A stretch of DNA of 64,000 bases, from the NCBI GenBank assembly GCA_004524445.1, contig SDNP01000010.1:22637-86636 (forward strand), in the 5' to 3' direction. Of this stretch, positions 25,854 through 34,254 are shown piece by piece (positions within the stretch are counted from its first letter, which is position 1; each line of letters begins with the position of its first letter). Under the pieces are notes generated by a model. It was given only the letters and a program-made list of their open reading frames with translations, searched no databases and had not been told where the DNA came from. A program made the position numbers and the translations under genes. The stretch is from Candidatus Thorarchaeota archaeon (GTDB lineage Archaea; Asgardarchaeota; Thorarchaeia; Thorarchaeales; Thorarchaeaceae).

Positions 25854-26837
25854 TCACTGCATGAAGCATGAAGATTTTGTGAAAACACTAGGTGTCCCGC
25901 CAGTATGCCAGAAAAGGACCTTCTCATCGGATTCGATTTCGCCAGCCAATGCCATTCTTATCAGAGCCATTGCTGCTCGACCCGTATAGACCGGATCTAA
26001 AAGGATGGCATCCATCTTCGCGAACATCTCGATTGAACTCTTCACTCCATCACTCATTAGTGAGTATCCTTCTCCAAGAAATCTATCATCAATAGTGAAG
26101 TCGGGCGTGGATTTGGGGATGAAATCGTATTCCCTCTGCATCTCAACTAGTAGGTTGTTTACTTTCGCTCTATGCTGTTCTACATCATCCATAACAGTGA
26201 TAGCTATGATTTCTGAATCAATGTCCATCAGTTGAGCGCCTACCAACATTCCTGCGATCGTACCTGCAGTGCCAGATGCCATAATAATGCGGTCCGGAGA
26301 AGAGCCAACCTCATCAAATTGGAGCTTGACCTCCTCCATCGCCTTGACATACCCTAATGACCCGAGTGGGTAGGCAGCTCCGGCTGGAATTCTATGTGGT
26401 TTGAGTCCTAAATCTTGCAGCGTGTCAATAATAGTATCAAGCCGACCTGACAACGAATGAAAATCGTCATCTGGGAAGAATTTCAATTCAGCGCCTAAGA
26501 GCATGTCAAGAAGCAAATTACCTTCATAGACATCAGGCTCTTCACCTGCAAGAAGAAGGATACATCTCAATCCGGCAACTGCAGCTGCTGCAGCAGTTTG
26601 TCTACAATGATTTGACTGCAGGGCGCCAACTGTGACAAGGGTGTCTGCATTCTCCTCCATTGCCTTTCCAAGAACATACTCTAGCTTTCTGGTCTTATTA
26701 CCCCCAAATGCGAGGCCTGTTAGGTCATCGCGCTTAATCCATATTTCATTTAGCCCTAGGGAGTCCTCGAGATGCGATAATCGATGAAGGGGAGTCGGAA
26801 GATTTGCCAAATGAAATCGGGGGATATCTTCAAGCAT
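25854..26837 (-). CDS. D-cysteine desulfhydrase / ACC deaminase family PLP enzyme
   Basis: IKRDDLTG, GGNKTRKLEY (Schiff-base Lys48) and QSNHCRQ (residues 74-80) are the hallmark blocks of the fold-II PLP family that includes D-cysteine desulfhydrase and 1-aminocyclopropane-1-carboxylate deaminase; ASGTAGTIAG is the phosphate-binding loop. At 327 residues it has the usual length. D-cysteine desulfhydrase makes pyruvate, sulfide and ammonia. Sulfur chemistry elsewhere in the window fits that role, but the family is hard to divide by sequence alone. Confidence 0.8.
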   Translation of the reverse strand: MLEDIPRFHLANLPTPLHRLSHLEDSLGLNEIWIKRDDLTGLAFGGNKTRKLEYVLGKAMEENADTLVTVGALQSNHCRQTAAAAAVAGLRCILLLAGEEPDVYEGNLLLDMLLGAELKFFPDDDFHSLSGRLDTIIDTLQDLGLKPHRIPAGAAYPLGSLGYVKAMEEVKLQFDEVGSSPDRIIMASGTAGTIAGMLVGAQLMDIDSEIIAITVMDDVEQHRAKVNNLLVEMQREYDFIPKSTPDFTIDDRFLGEGYSLMSDGVKSSIEMFAKMDAILLDPVYTGRAAMALIRMALAGEIESDEKVLFWHTGGTPSVFTKSSCFMQ

Positions 26838-27293
26838 CGGTTACACAGTCGTTCCAGTTAACAGTGAGATGAGATACATCAGTCTTGTTATGATGATAGC
26901 AGCCAACAGCGGATTCACGCCGCAGTTGGCCATGCATGTGCATAGGTCTACAAGGATAGCAGTGTTAAAAATCTCTCTAGATACGAGAATCGCGATTGAA
27001 ATCAACCTCCCGCTATGATTCCAAGCAGAACCAATGCGCCACCGAAGTCAATCATTGCCAAGGAAGCCCGTACAATCTCAACGCCCCGAGTCAATTCAAG
27101 CACTCTAATTGTTCGTTCCAAGAAACTCATACTGTCCTTCGCTCTTTTCCGATTCAAATTCTGCGGTTTCTTCCCTTTGAATCGCAGGAAATCTACGCTC
27201 CATAATGGAATTAATTCTCGATATCTTCCAGACTCATTTTTTTATTAGTCAGCTGGTGATGCTTCAAGGGGCAAATTCACCATAGCATTTACA
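26838..27293. other. Intergenic region with one possible microprotein
   Basis: About 455 bases. Plus-strand frames near 26996-27248 have no coding character. Apart from the small minus-strand frame at 27002-27130, nothing was recognised. Confidence 0.35.
27002..27130 (-). CDS. Possible 42-residue microprotein
   Basis: ATG at 27130 opens a frame with a basic helical start (FLERTIRVLELTRGVEIVRA) and a hydrophobic end (IDFGGALVLLGIIAGG). AAGGA lies about five bases before the ATG. Too short to classify; could be chance. Confidence 0.25.
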   Translation of the reverse strand: MSFLERTIRVLELTRGVEIVRASLAMIDFGGALVLLGIIAGG

Positions 27294-27473
27294 TTAGAAA
27301 ATGAACCAAAACACATCAGTAAATATTGCTAAAAGGATTGATATCAGAATCAAAGCTACAACAATTTGACACCAACACTCGCAGCACCTGTCGCAGCACC
27401 CACTACTTTTTTCCTCATCTTCTTCATGGCGTTTTGGTGGCTGAATGTCGTCGGGCAGTGGAATTTCAGTCAT
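27294..27473 (-). CDS. Cysteine-cluster tail-anchored microprotein (59 aa)
   Basis: The polar N-terminal 25 residues (MTEIPLPDDIQPPKRHEEDE) are followed by six cysteines within ten residues, CCDRCCECWC (26-35), then one hydrophobic helix (IVVALILISILLAIF) and a short aromatic end. AGGAG sits eight bases before the ATG, a strong start signal. The layout is a tail anchor with a juxtamembrane cysteine knot that could bind metal or an iron-sulfur cluster, or be lipid-modified. I recognise no family. Confidence 0.65.
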   Translation of the reverse strand: MTEIPLPDDIQPPKRHEEDEEKSSGCCDRCCECWCQIVVALILISILLAIFTDVFWFIF

Positions 27474-27627
27474 GTTTTCGGCTCCTAACTACGCTGAGAT
27501 AATGTACCACAGTCCATTTTGTGTTCCTTAAGAAATTATTGGCATCAGATTGGTGAAAATGTCCTATCCAGAAGAAAGATAACTGAGAACATCTTAGGGA
27601 ACAAGTCTAGATCATGAAGGCGGTCAC

Positions 27628-29136
27628 ATGTCAGCATATGAAAAACTACTAGTTAAAACAAAAGAGATTCTGCTTACTTACAGCTCATTAAGCATCTTGA
27701 ACTGGGATAGGGAAACATACATGCCTGCTGGAGGAATCGGACTAAGAAGCGAACAACTTGGTTTGATGAGCCAACTGGCGCATAGAATGAATGTCAATCC
27801 AGAAATCGGGGACCTTTTGGCAGAGGCAAGCAAGGGAAAGGATTCTCTCAACGATGTGGCCCAGCGCGACCTGTATTTAATGAAGAAGCAGTATGATGAA
27901 CAGACAAAACTGCCCGAGAAACTGGTCGCAGATATCGCTAAGCAAAGAGCAGTATCAACAGAAACATGGAAAAAAGCGAAGAAAAAACAGGATTGGGACA
28001 TGTTTCAGCCCGAGTTGACGAAGATTGTTGATTTAGCCAAGGAAAGAGCTGAGTATCTTCAGGAGGTTAAGGAAGCATCCAACATTTATGACGCCATGAT
28101 TGACGATTTTGAACCAAAAATGACTGCAGGTGAGATAACTCGGGTCTTTGATGAACTGAAGAAGGGGCTCATCCCTCTTACAAAAAAATATGCGGATGAA
28201 ACAGCTGACTTTGACAACTCATTCATGAATGTGAAAGTTCCCCTGCCTTTTCAGCGGAAACTGGCAACTGAACTGGCAGCTCTGGTTGGTTATGATACGA
28301 CATCTGAGGAGGCTTCAGGGAGAATCGATGAAGTAGAACATCCTTTCACCACAGGCTATTATGATGACGTTCGGATTACGGTTCACTACCATGAAGATAA
28401 TGTGGCGTCAGCAATCTTTGCGATTCTACATGAGGCAGGTCACGCACTATATAAACTAAATCTGAATCCAGAGTGGAAGTTCCAAGCAATCGGCTCTGCA
28501 TGCAGCGCAGGTATCCATGAATCGGAGTCAAGATTCGTGGAGAACATGATTGGGCGGTCGCCTGAGTTCTGGGAGTTCTACTATTCCAAACTGAACAACT
28601 TAACCAACAATGCATTCAAGGGAATTTCCAGAGAGCGCTTCACTCAAGCTGTAAACCTAGTTCGCCCCTCAAAAATCAGAATTGAGGCCGACGAGGTTAC
28701 CTACTCCCTACATATCATCATAAGATTTGAAATAGAGAGAGACCTTTTCAGCGGTAAGATCGAGGTCTCTGAATTGCCTCAGATTTGGAACGAAAAATAT
28801 GAGAAGTATCTTGGAATTGAGATTGAGAACGATTCTGAGGGAGTAATGCAAGACACACACTGGGCTAGTGGACTCTACGGGTACTTTCCCAGCTATGCTC
28901 TGGGGAATGTGTTTGATGGTATGTGGTACAATAGGATGAACGAAGACATTCCTGATTGGTATGAAGAGGTTAGAAGAGGCAACATTAGAAAGGCAATACA
29001 CTGGCACATGGAAAATATTCATCAGAAGTCGAATAGGTACGATCCGGCAGACTTGATTGAACGTGTTGCGGGAGAGAAGATGACTGCAAAGCCTTTCTTA
29101 GCATACCTTGAGAACAAGTTCAAGAAAATATTCTAA
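27628..29136 (+). CDS. Carboxypeptidase Taq (M32 metallopeptidase)
   Basis: HEAGH (residues 268-272) is the zinc-binding HEXXH motif and IHESESRFVEN carries the downstream glutamate ligand in the family's HES-x-SR block; IRIEADEVTY and LHIIIRFEIE are further M32 signatures. At 502 residues it is full length. M32 enzymes trim amino acids from peptide C-termini in the cytosol. The ATG has GGCGG nearby upstream. It stands alone on its strand. Confidence 0.92.
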   Translation: MSAYEKLLVKTKEILLTYSSLSILNWDRETYMPAGGIGLRSEQLGLMSQLAHRMNVNPEIGDLLAEASKGKDSLNDVAQRDLYLMKKQYDEQTKLPEKLVADIAKQRAVSTETWKKAKKKQDWDMFQPELTKIVDLAKERAEYLQEVKEASNIYDAMIDDFEPKMTAGEITRVFDELKKGLIPLTKKYADETADFDNSFMNVKVPLPFQRKLATELAALVGYDTTSEEASGRIDEVEHPFTTGYYDDVRITVHYHEDNVASAIFAILHEAGHALYKLNLNPEWKFQAIGSACSAGIHESESRFVENMIGRSPEFWEFYYSKLNNLTNNAFKGISRERFTQAVNLVRPSKIRIEADEVTYSLHIIIRFEIERDLFSGKIEVSELPQIWNEKYEKYLGIEIENDSEGVMQDTHWASGLYGYFPSYALGNVFDGMWYNRMNEDIPDWYEEVRRGNIRKAIHWHMENIHQKSNRYDPADLIERVAGEKMTAKPFLAYLENKFKKIF

Positions 29137-29203
29137 AAACATGGCAAACCGGAGTCTTGGCAATTGATGTCAAGGCTCTAATTCCCAGAAAACTTCCCCG
29201 GTG

Positions 29204-29776
29204 CTAGGAATCTATCATACCAGCTTCTTTGTCTACTTGAATGTCAACAGCCAGTTCTCTGAATACTTGGTCAATATTCTCTCCTGTTACAATATTTGCC
29301 AATCTGACGGGCAAATCAAGTTGCTCGCCCAATTCAACTATCTTTTTCACTTCCTCTTCAGTCATTTCCAATGAGGAATCACCAACCAAGACTATGGGAA
29401 TCATTCTACCTGAATGGGCATGAATAGCATCAATAAATTCAGGAATATGAGTAAATGAATCAAGATTTCGAGGATTGACAGCGAGAAGTGCTGCATCAAA
29501 TCGTCTATAGTAATCCCGCGGCTCCATGACATTGTATAACTCCCACACCCATGGACCATGGAGCTCAAGATCCAGTTCCATTGTGGTTATCTCTCCATCA
29601 ATGGAAACAGACATGAATTTCGTCCATTCTGCCTCTGGCCAATCACTAGCTAGAGCTTTTTCAGCTAGTTTTCGAGGATACCTTAGAGAGTCATTAGTCA
29701 GTTTGGCACAGAGGCCATAACCCAATATTGAATCACCCGCCACAAGCACTTTGTATCGGTCATGTTCTGAACTCAC
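29204..29776 (-). CDS. Degenerate small GTPase-like protein (pseudo-GTPase)
   Basis: The protein follows the Ras fold in order: a first strand and loop (YKVLVAGDSILGYG), a DLELHGPW switch-II-like segment, a central strand ending VLVGDSS, and TGENIDQVFREL, which matches the TGENIEQVF end of the Rab-like protein encoded nearby. The nucleotide site is lost: the P-loop Lys-Ser/Thr is replaced by Tyr-Gly and NKxD by GDSS. It probably no longer hydrolyses GTP and may be a structural partner or decoy. 190 residues, the usual small-GTPase length. Same strand as the PRC-barrel and Rab-like genes upstream. Confidence 0.62.
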   Translation of the reverse strand: MSSEHDRYKVLVAGDSILGYGLCAKLTNDSLRYPRKLAEKALASDWPEAEWTKFMSVSIDGEITTMELDLELHGPWVWELYNVMEPRDYYRRFDAALLAVNPRNLDSFTHIPEFIDAIHAHSGRMIPIVLVGDSSLEMTEEEVKKIVELGEQLDLPVRLANIVTGENIDQVFRELAVDIQVDKEAGMIDS

Positions 29777-30234
29777 GTGTTTCTCCTCATTCTATGTATT
29801 AATTACGTCCACTAGTGACGGAAGCGAAACCTTGGTGAACCTGATAGATTGGACTCTGATAAGTATATTCTTGGAAAATATATTTCAAAAAGAAGAACGA
29901 CGACCCATCACCAGGGGCCGACAAGTGTACCCAGCTTTATTATCCGTTGATTGAAAAACCCTCAAATGCCATTGTGGGGCTCTCAACATTAGGTCAGGAT
30001 TATGACCCCGAAAGCCGGGCATTCGACATATAGAATGTTTCATCGACTCACTTCAATGCGTTCTTCATGGAGAAATCAGCATGTATTTTGTTAGCAAAAC
30101 GGGGAAACTGGTTTCTTTTCTACACTTTAGTTTCAGTACTTCAGGCTGTACAAAATCCTCTCTATATCCTCAGGTGAAACAAAGGGCGAACATGTTTTGG
30201 CTCGCCCATTATCTAGGAAAGTTACTGGTCATTT
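29777..30234. other. Intergenic region with one nested hairpin
   Basis: About 458 bases without a credible gene. It contains the foldable element at 29965-30023; otherwise nothing recognised. Confidence 0.4.
29965..30023. other. Nested stem structure of about 60 bases
   Basis: AATGCC (29965-29970) pairs with GGCATT (30018-30023); inside, GGCT (29978-29981) pairs with AGCC (30013-30016) and GGTCA (29992-29996) with TGACC (30003-30007). The stems are concentric, suggesting an RNA hairpin. It lies downstream of the PRC-barrel gene and could be its 3' structure. It is not a tRNA. Confidence 0.3.
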
Positions 30235-31005
30235 TTACCAATACCCAGGTAGGTCAAAGTGCTCATAGAACCTCAATTCTTCTTCTCTGGTGAACTCTCC
30301 ACCACGGTCAAATTTGGGTGCCTCTTCAAACTGCGCTCTCTTGACTCCTACGCGAATTTTTTGTTCTAGATAATCGATTGATTCAATCCAAATTGTTGGT
30401 ACAACATATTCAGTTCCTTCTTTCCAATTACCAACATCAGCAATCAGATACATCACATTCCAGTCAGCAGTATCCACGAGAAAGTCAGCAACGCGACCAA
30501 GCATCTCATCTTCTAGCTGAATAGAATAGCCGTGAACCTCAGAGGTGTTTCTGAGATGTCTTTCAGGTACTGGAGCCCTATGCTCTTCGCCTCGAGATTC
30601 ATCAGTAATTACATACTGGGTTGTAATAGAGTCAGGCATAGCTGTCCCTGGAACAGTAGAAGGCTCATCAGGGAGAATTCCGGGCCTAAATGTAGACCAT
30701 TCGTAATATCGATGCAAGTCCGCTAACTCTCTTTCGGAGATTGGTTTGCTCAGGTCCACGCTAGGTGCGTCTTCAATGCGGGACTTCCGCAAATCTGTGC
30801 GTATTACCTTTTCACCGATATTTGGGGTTCCTACAATTTCGGTTGATAGAAGAACATTGCGTCCAGTTAACCATTCCTCCGTATCTACTATCAAATAATC
30901 TACATGCCATTCTCGGTCATCAAATAGGAATGCCACTACATCTGCAGATTCGCCATCCCCCGTAATCAAAGTGCATTTTGCTATATCAGTTGCAAGCTCA
31001 AACAT
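30235..31005 (-). CDS. PRC-barrel domain protein, two domains
   Basis: Two PRC-barrel-like units are visible: residues 1-80 (VVAFLFDDREWHVDYLIVDTEEWLTGRNVLL) and 165-240 (LGRVADFLVDTADWNVMYLIADVGNWKEGTEYVVP). Each has the DxxWxVxYLIVDTxxWLxGxxVLL pattern of PRC-barrels that bind RNA or protein partners (RimM and photosynthetic reaction centre H subunit relatives). A proline-rich linker joins them. The shared palindrome CTATAGTTAA at 31030-31039 lies 25-34 bases before the start, where the promoter should be. It sits between a degenerate and a normal GTPase gene on the same strand. Confidence 0.8.
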   Translation of the reverse strand: MFELATDIAKCTLITGDGESADVVAFLFDDREWHVDYLIVDTEEWLTGRNVLLSTEIVGTPNIGEKVIRTDLRKSRIEDAPSVDLSKPISERELADLHRYYEWSTFRPGILPDEPSTVPGTAMPDSITTQYVITDESRGEEHRAPVPERHLRNTSEVHGYSIQLEDEMLGRVADFLVDTADWNVMYLIADVGNWKEGTEYVVPTIWIESIDYLEQKIRVGVKRAQFEEAPKFDRGGEFTREEELRFYEHFDLPGYW

Positions 31006-31029
31006 CCATTCTTAGCTCCGTTGTACTAT

Positions 31030-31039
31030 CTATAGTTAA
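31030..31039. promoter_or_regulatory. CTATAGTTAA promoter motif, copy 1
   Basis: The ten-base motif CTATAGTTAA lies just upstream of the PRC-barrel gene. Identical copies precede the ferritin-like gene and the aldo/keto reductase gene. It may be a shared operator or a TATA-element variant. Confidence 0.4.
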
Positions 31040-31098
31040 CTCGGCGATACTAATAACTCACATGGATTGGGAAAAATGAAGCCAGACCCAAGAGGAGT

Positions 31099-31656
31099 CT
31101 ATTTCCGCTGAGTGGCAAGTCTTCTAGGAGGATAATCTGCATAGAGCTCCTTAGCTATCCTCATGAATACTTGCTCAATATTCTCTCCAGTCTTCGCGCT
31201 GCATTCAAAGAACGGCCATTTTAGTTCTTCAGCATATTTTCGTCCCTTTGATGAAGGTATCTCACGCCTATTGGATAGGTCCTTCTTATTTGCAAGAACA
31301 AGTCCAGGGATTTCTGTCTTCTTCTGTGGTTCTATGCTACTCATGAGACCATCATGCCAGGATTCCAAGCATTCAAATGAATATCGATCTGCCAGATCAT
31401 ATACAAGAAGGGCATAGTGGGCGCCTTTGTAGTACTGAGTTCTAAGAGCCGAGAAGTCCTCCTGTCCTCCGAGATCAATAAGGGTTAGAATCACGGGTGT
31501 GATAGGATCTATGTTCAAAGGGACTGCACTAAGGTCGACACCTACTGTGGCGTGATATTGCTCATCGAACTCTCCCAAAAGGAGTCTCCTGATAATCGAT
31601 GACTTGCCAACATTAGGTTCTCCAATCAGAAGGATTTTGTAAGTAGCAACCGTCAA
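31099..31656 (-). CDS. Rab/Ras-like small GTPase
   Basis: All five G motifs are present: GEPNVGKSS (12-20), the switch I Thr36 in ATVG, DLGGQ (60-64), NKKD (122-125) and SAK (152-154). DLGGQ with Gly-Gly-Gln is nearer to Arf/Rag-type switch II than to the DTAGQ of Rab. Length 185 with a basic tail (RRLATQRK) and no C-terminal cysteine, so it is not prenylated. Expansion of such GTPases is typical of Asgard archaea. A TTG start follows AGGGG. Its partners, GAP and GEF are unknown; the PRC-barrel gene is next downstream. Confidence 0.88.
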   Translation of the reverse strand: MTVATYKILLIGEPNVGKSSIIRRLLLGEFDEQYHATVGVDLSAVPLNIDPITPVILTLIDLGGQEDFSALRTQYYKGAHYALLVYDLADRYSFECLESWHDGLMSSIEPQKKTEIPGLVLANKKDLSNRREIPSSKGRKYAEELKWPFFECSAKTGENIEQVFMRIAKELYADYPPRRLATQRK

Positions 31657-31696
31657 CCTATTGGCCCCTTTGAATATTATAGCACCTCTGTCTTAT

Positions 31697-33238
31697 TTAT
31701 TCATCGAGATATGATAGTGAAACGTATGAAGGCATTGAATCTGATGTGTAAACAGACTGCACAATAGGTTCATCGAGTTCTGGAAGCGCAAACTTGGGAA
31801 AGTTTGACCATGAAATATGTAGCCCCAGCCTTTCATCTTTCTTTATCTCCATTCCAGTTGCTAGAAGGTCAATAGTAATCGGAGCTGGATTCTTCTTAGA
31901 TGGCCCAACAACAGCAATACCGTCTTGGATTATGCGTTCCTTCTCTTCCGTAATCAATGTCAATTTGGCGGTGAAATGCATGCCATCAAACGGAGTAGTT
32001 ACCCAAAGATCCGCATGGATTGGCCCTAGAAGGGCTCTTGATTTCTGCAACGGAGGAGAAACGAAACGAATGATATCCGACCTAGCACTCAACGAGGATT
32101 GGTCAGCGGGTCCTGGTTCGAGATGAGGGGGAAACTCCCACACGGAACCACCTATCGTAGGAACAGGATCACTTGGCTGAACCGGAATACCAAATTCCAT
32201 TTCCTCTTCAGGTGGTTTCTCTAGCAACTCATAATCGCAGCCCAGGTATAGCCTTTCTTCAACAGTATCAGTCGGTGGCCATTCATCTAATTCGATCCAT
32301 TCATCCGACCGGAGGATATAGACCCGAATGAGTTGCTCTGATTTGGACTTTGTTCTCTCTATCAAATCTAAGAAGTCTTTCATTGCCTGACCTCTACCTC
32401 TTTCGCCCAAGTCGAAGTCACCCACGCCTGAGAGGCTCTGGAGATAGCCATTGTGCCCCCAACCGCCAATTATAAGATCAGGCTTAATGCCGCCAGCAGC
32501 CATTAGATCCTCATAACTGGTTAGAGTACCACCCAGTAGAAAGTCATACCATCCGCCTACAAGGCAAGCTCTTGACTGAAGTGGTTTTTTGAATTCAATC
32601 CGAGACTCTTTCCAGCTCCTATCGTTTAGTGGAGTAAGAAACATATCCCAAACATGCTGAGGCCACCCGAGCTGCTTTACTTTATTTTCTAGAGGTCCGC
32701 GATATGCCTCAGGCCATTCTCCATCAATCAGCTTGAGAGATGCTTGTACGCGGGTGGAGGTCATAATAGCCCATGGTAATGCCCAATGTAGCTGTAAGAC
32801 GCCATCGCGATACACCATGCCATCATCAGGCCGAGTGAATGTCATCGGTGCGAAGACAGCATCAATGCAATCACATTCATCGTCCAGTACCTGAAGACCA
32901 GCATATCCAAGGTATGACGGACCAAAGACGATAATCCTTCCATTAGACCATGATTGTTTTTTAATCCACTCAAAGGTATCAAATGAATCCTTCCGTTCCC
33001 TCAGAGGAATGAATCGCTTACCCTGAGAATCATATCTTCCGCGAGTATCCTGGATGACGAAAGCCAATTGGTTCTGGTCCAATAGGGCGTTGGCTAGACT
33101 GACGAAGTTCTTAGCACTATACGGAGTTCTCATGAGCACTGTAGTAAACGTACCAGTTGCCTCTGGAAGAATTACGATTGATGAGAGCTTAACACTGTCT
33201 CTCATGGGTACGGGGGAATGGAAGTCATAGTGTGGCAT
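31697..33238 (-). CDS. CocE/NonD-type (S15 family) hydrolase
   Basis: An alpha/beta hydrolase of 513 residues. FGPSYLGYAGLQ holds the nucleophile Ser in G-x-S-Y-x-G, and GGWYDFLLGGT and GGWGHNGY give the Asp and His regions. The C-terminal third is a beta-sandwich (the X-Pro dipeptidyl-peptidase C-terminal domain; ARSDIIRFVSPPL, GPIHADLWVTT). Members cleave X-Pro peptides or esters such as cocaine and antibiotic amides. The ATG at 33238 is preferred because GTGATA just upstream acts as ribosome-binding site; the frame reaches a GTG at 33247. Confidence 0.85.
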   Translation of the reverse strand: MPHYDFHSPVPMRDSVKLSSIVILPEATGTFTTVLMRTPYSAKNFVSLANALLDQNQLAFVIQDTRGRYDSQGKRFIPLRERKDSFDTFEWIKKQSWSNGRIIVFGPSYLGYAGLQVLDDECDCIDAVFAPMTFTRPDDGMVYRDGVLQLHWALPWAIMTSTRVQASLKLIDGEWPEAYRGPLENKVKQLGWPQHVWDMFLTPLNDRSWKESRIEFKKPLQSRACLVGGWYDFLLGGTLTSYEDLMAAGGIKPDLIIGGWGHNGYLQSLSGVGDFDLGERGRGQAMKDFLDLIERTKSKSEQLIRVYILRSDEWIELDEWPPTDTVEERLYLGCDYELLEKPPEEEMEFGIPVQPSDPVPTIGGSVWEFPPHLEPGPADQSSLSARSDIIRFVSPPLQKSRALLGPIHADLWVTTPFDGMHFTAKLTLITEEKERIIQDGIAVVGPSKKNPAPITIDLLATGMEIKKDERLGLHISWSNFPKFALPELDEPIVQSVYTSDSMPSYVSLSYLDE

Positions 33239-33350
33239 AGCTATCACTCTGCACGGGATAGGTTGGTCGTCATCCTAAAATATCCGATGGAACAAGCTAC
33301 AAAAGCAGACATGAGAAGGCAATTGTTGTATATATGGAGGATTAAGCAAC

Positions 33351-34232
33351 TTGCTGCAGTACGAAGGATCCATCTGGCGGCCCCCAAGTGAAGCTAGAAG
33401 TCTAATCCTGCAGGCAACAGTAGGTTGTTCACATAATGCCTGCATTTATTGTGTTTCATACAAACAGAAGAAGTTCCGTGTAAGAGGGGCAGAGGGGATA
33501 AGGCATGATCTCCAGCAGCTTTCATCCGGTCAGAAATCGCGAGTGAAACGTGTATTCTTAGCAGATGGCAATGCTCTCGCAATGACTACAGATGAGATGG
33601 CTGACACACTAGATGTACTAAGTGACGAGCTTCCCCGTCTTCAGCGTGTCGGGACCTATGCTTATGCCAGAGATGTTGATAGTAAGAGCATTAGTGAGCT
33701 GAAACAACTCCATAAGAAAGGTCTTGGAATCGTCTATCTAGGATTAGAGACCGGTGATGATGATCTATTAAGCTGGGTCAGAAAAGGAGTCTCCTCGAGA
33801 GAGAATGCTGAGGCATGTAAAAAGATTCGAAAGGCATGCATACCTCTTTCACTCACAATCATATTGGGATTAGGTGGAAAAGAGCATTCAGAAAGACACG
33901 CGAAAGCAACGGCTGCAGCACTGAATGAGATTGACCCCGAATATGTTGGGGCGTTGACATTGATGACACCCCCAGGTACAGCAATCCATGAGATGGTTAA
34001 GCGAGGAGAATTTAGGACCATGTCATCACTTGAAATACTTAGAGAACTAAGGACTATCGTGGCGGACCTGGAATTGACCAGCTGTATCTTCCGGACAAAT
34101 CACGCATCAAATTACCTACCGGTTAGAGGAACGCTAAATCGCGATAAAGAACGCGTGCTGGACACGATAGATAAGGTGCTTGAAAAGGGGGATTTGAGCA
34201 GCCTCCGGTCCTCATATCTGAGAGGCCTCTAG
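33351..34232 (+). CDS. Radical SAM protein with CX4CX2C site
   Basis: GCSHNACIYCVSYKQKKF carries the CX4CX2C cluster ligands of the radical SAM group related to oxygen-independent coproporphyrinogen oxidase-like proteins, where this spacing is normal. YLGLETGDDDLL and IILGLGGKEHSERHA are the SAM-contact strands. About 293 residues with no extra cluster domain. The reaction is unknown. TTG start with GGAGG ten bases upstream. Confidence 0.82.
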   Translation: MLQYEGSIWRPPSEARSLILQATVGCSHNACIYCVSYKQKKFRVRGAEGIRHDLQQLSSGQKSRVKRVFLADGNALAMTTDEMADTLDVLSDELPRLQRVGTYAYARDVDSKSISELKQLHKKGLGIVYLGLETGDDDLLSWVRKGVSSRENAEACKKIRKACIPLSLTIILGLGGKEHSERHAKATAAALNEIDPEYVGALTLMTPPGTAIHEMVKRGEFRTMSSLEILRELRTIVADLELTSCIFRTNHASNYLPVRGTLNRDKERVLDTIDKVLEKGDLSSLRSSYLRGL

Positions 34233-34254
34233 GAATTCAATGCACGTCGTTGCA

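Noticed and set aside
26996..27248. Two overlapping plus-strand frames of about 70 codons
   Set aside because: Low-complexity basic sequences without ribosome sites; nothing supports translation.
30081..30293. 70-codon plus-strand frame
   Set aside because: Runs antisense into the end of the PRC-barrel gene and has no ribosome site.
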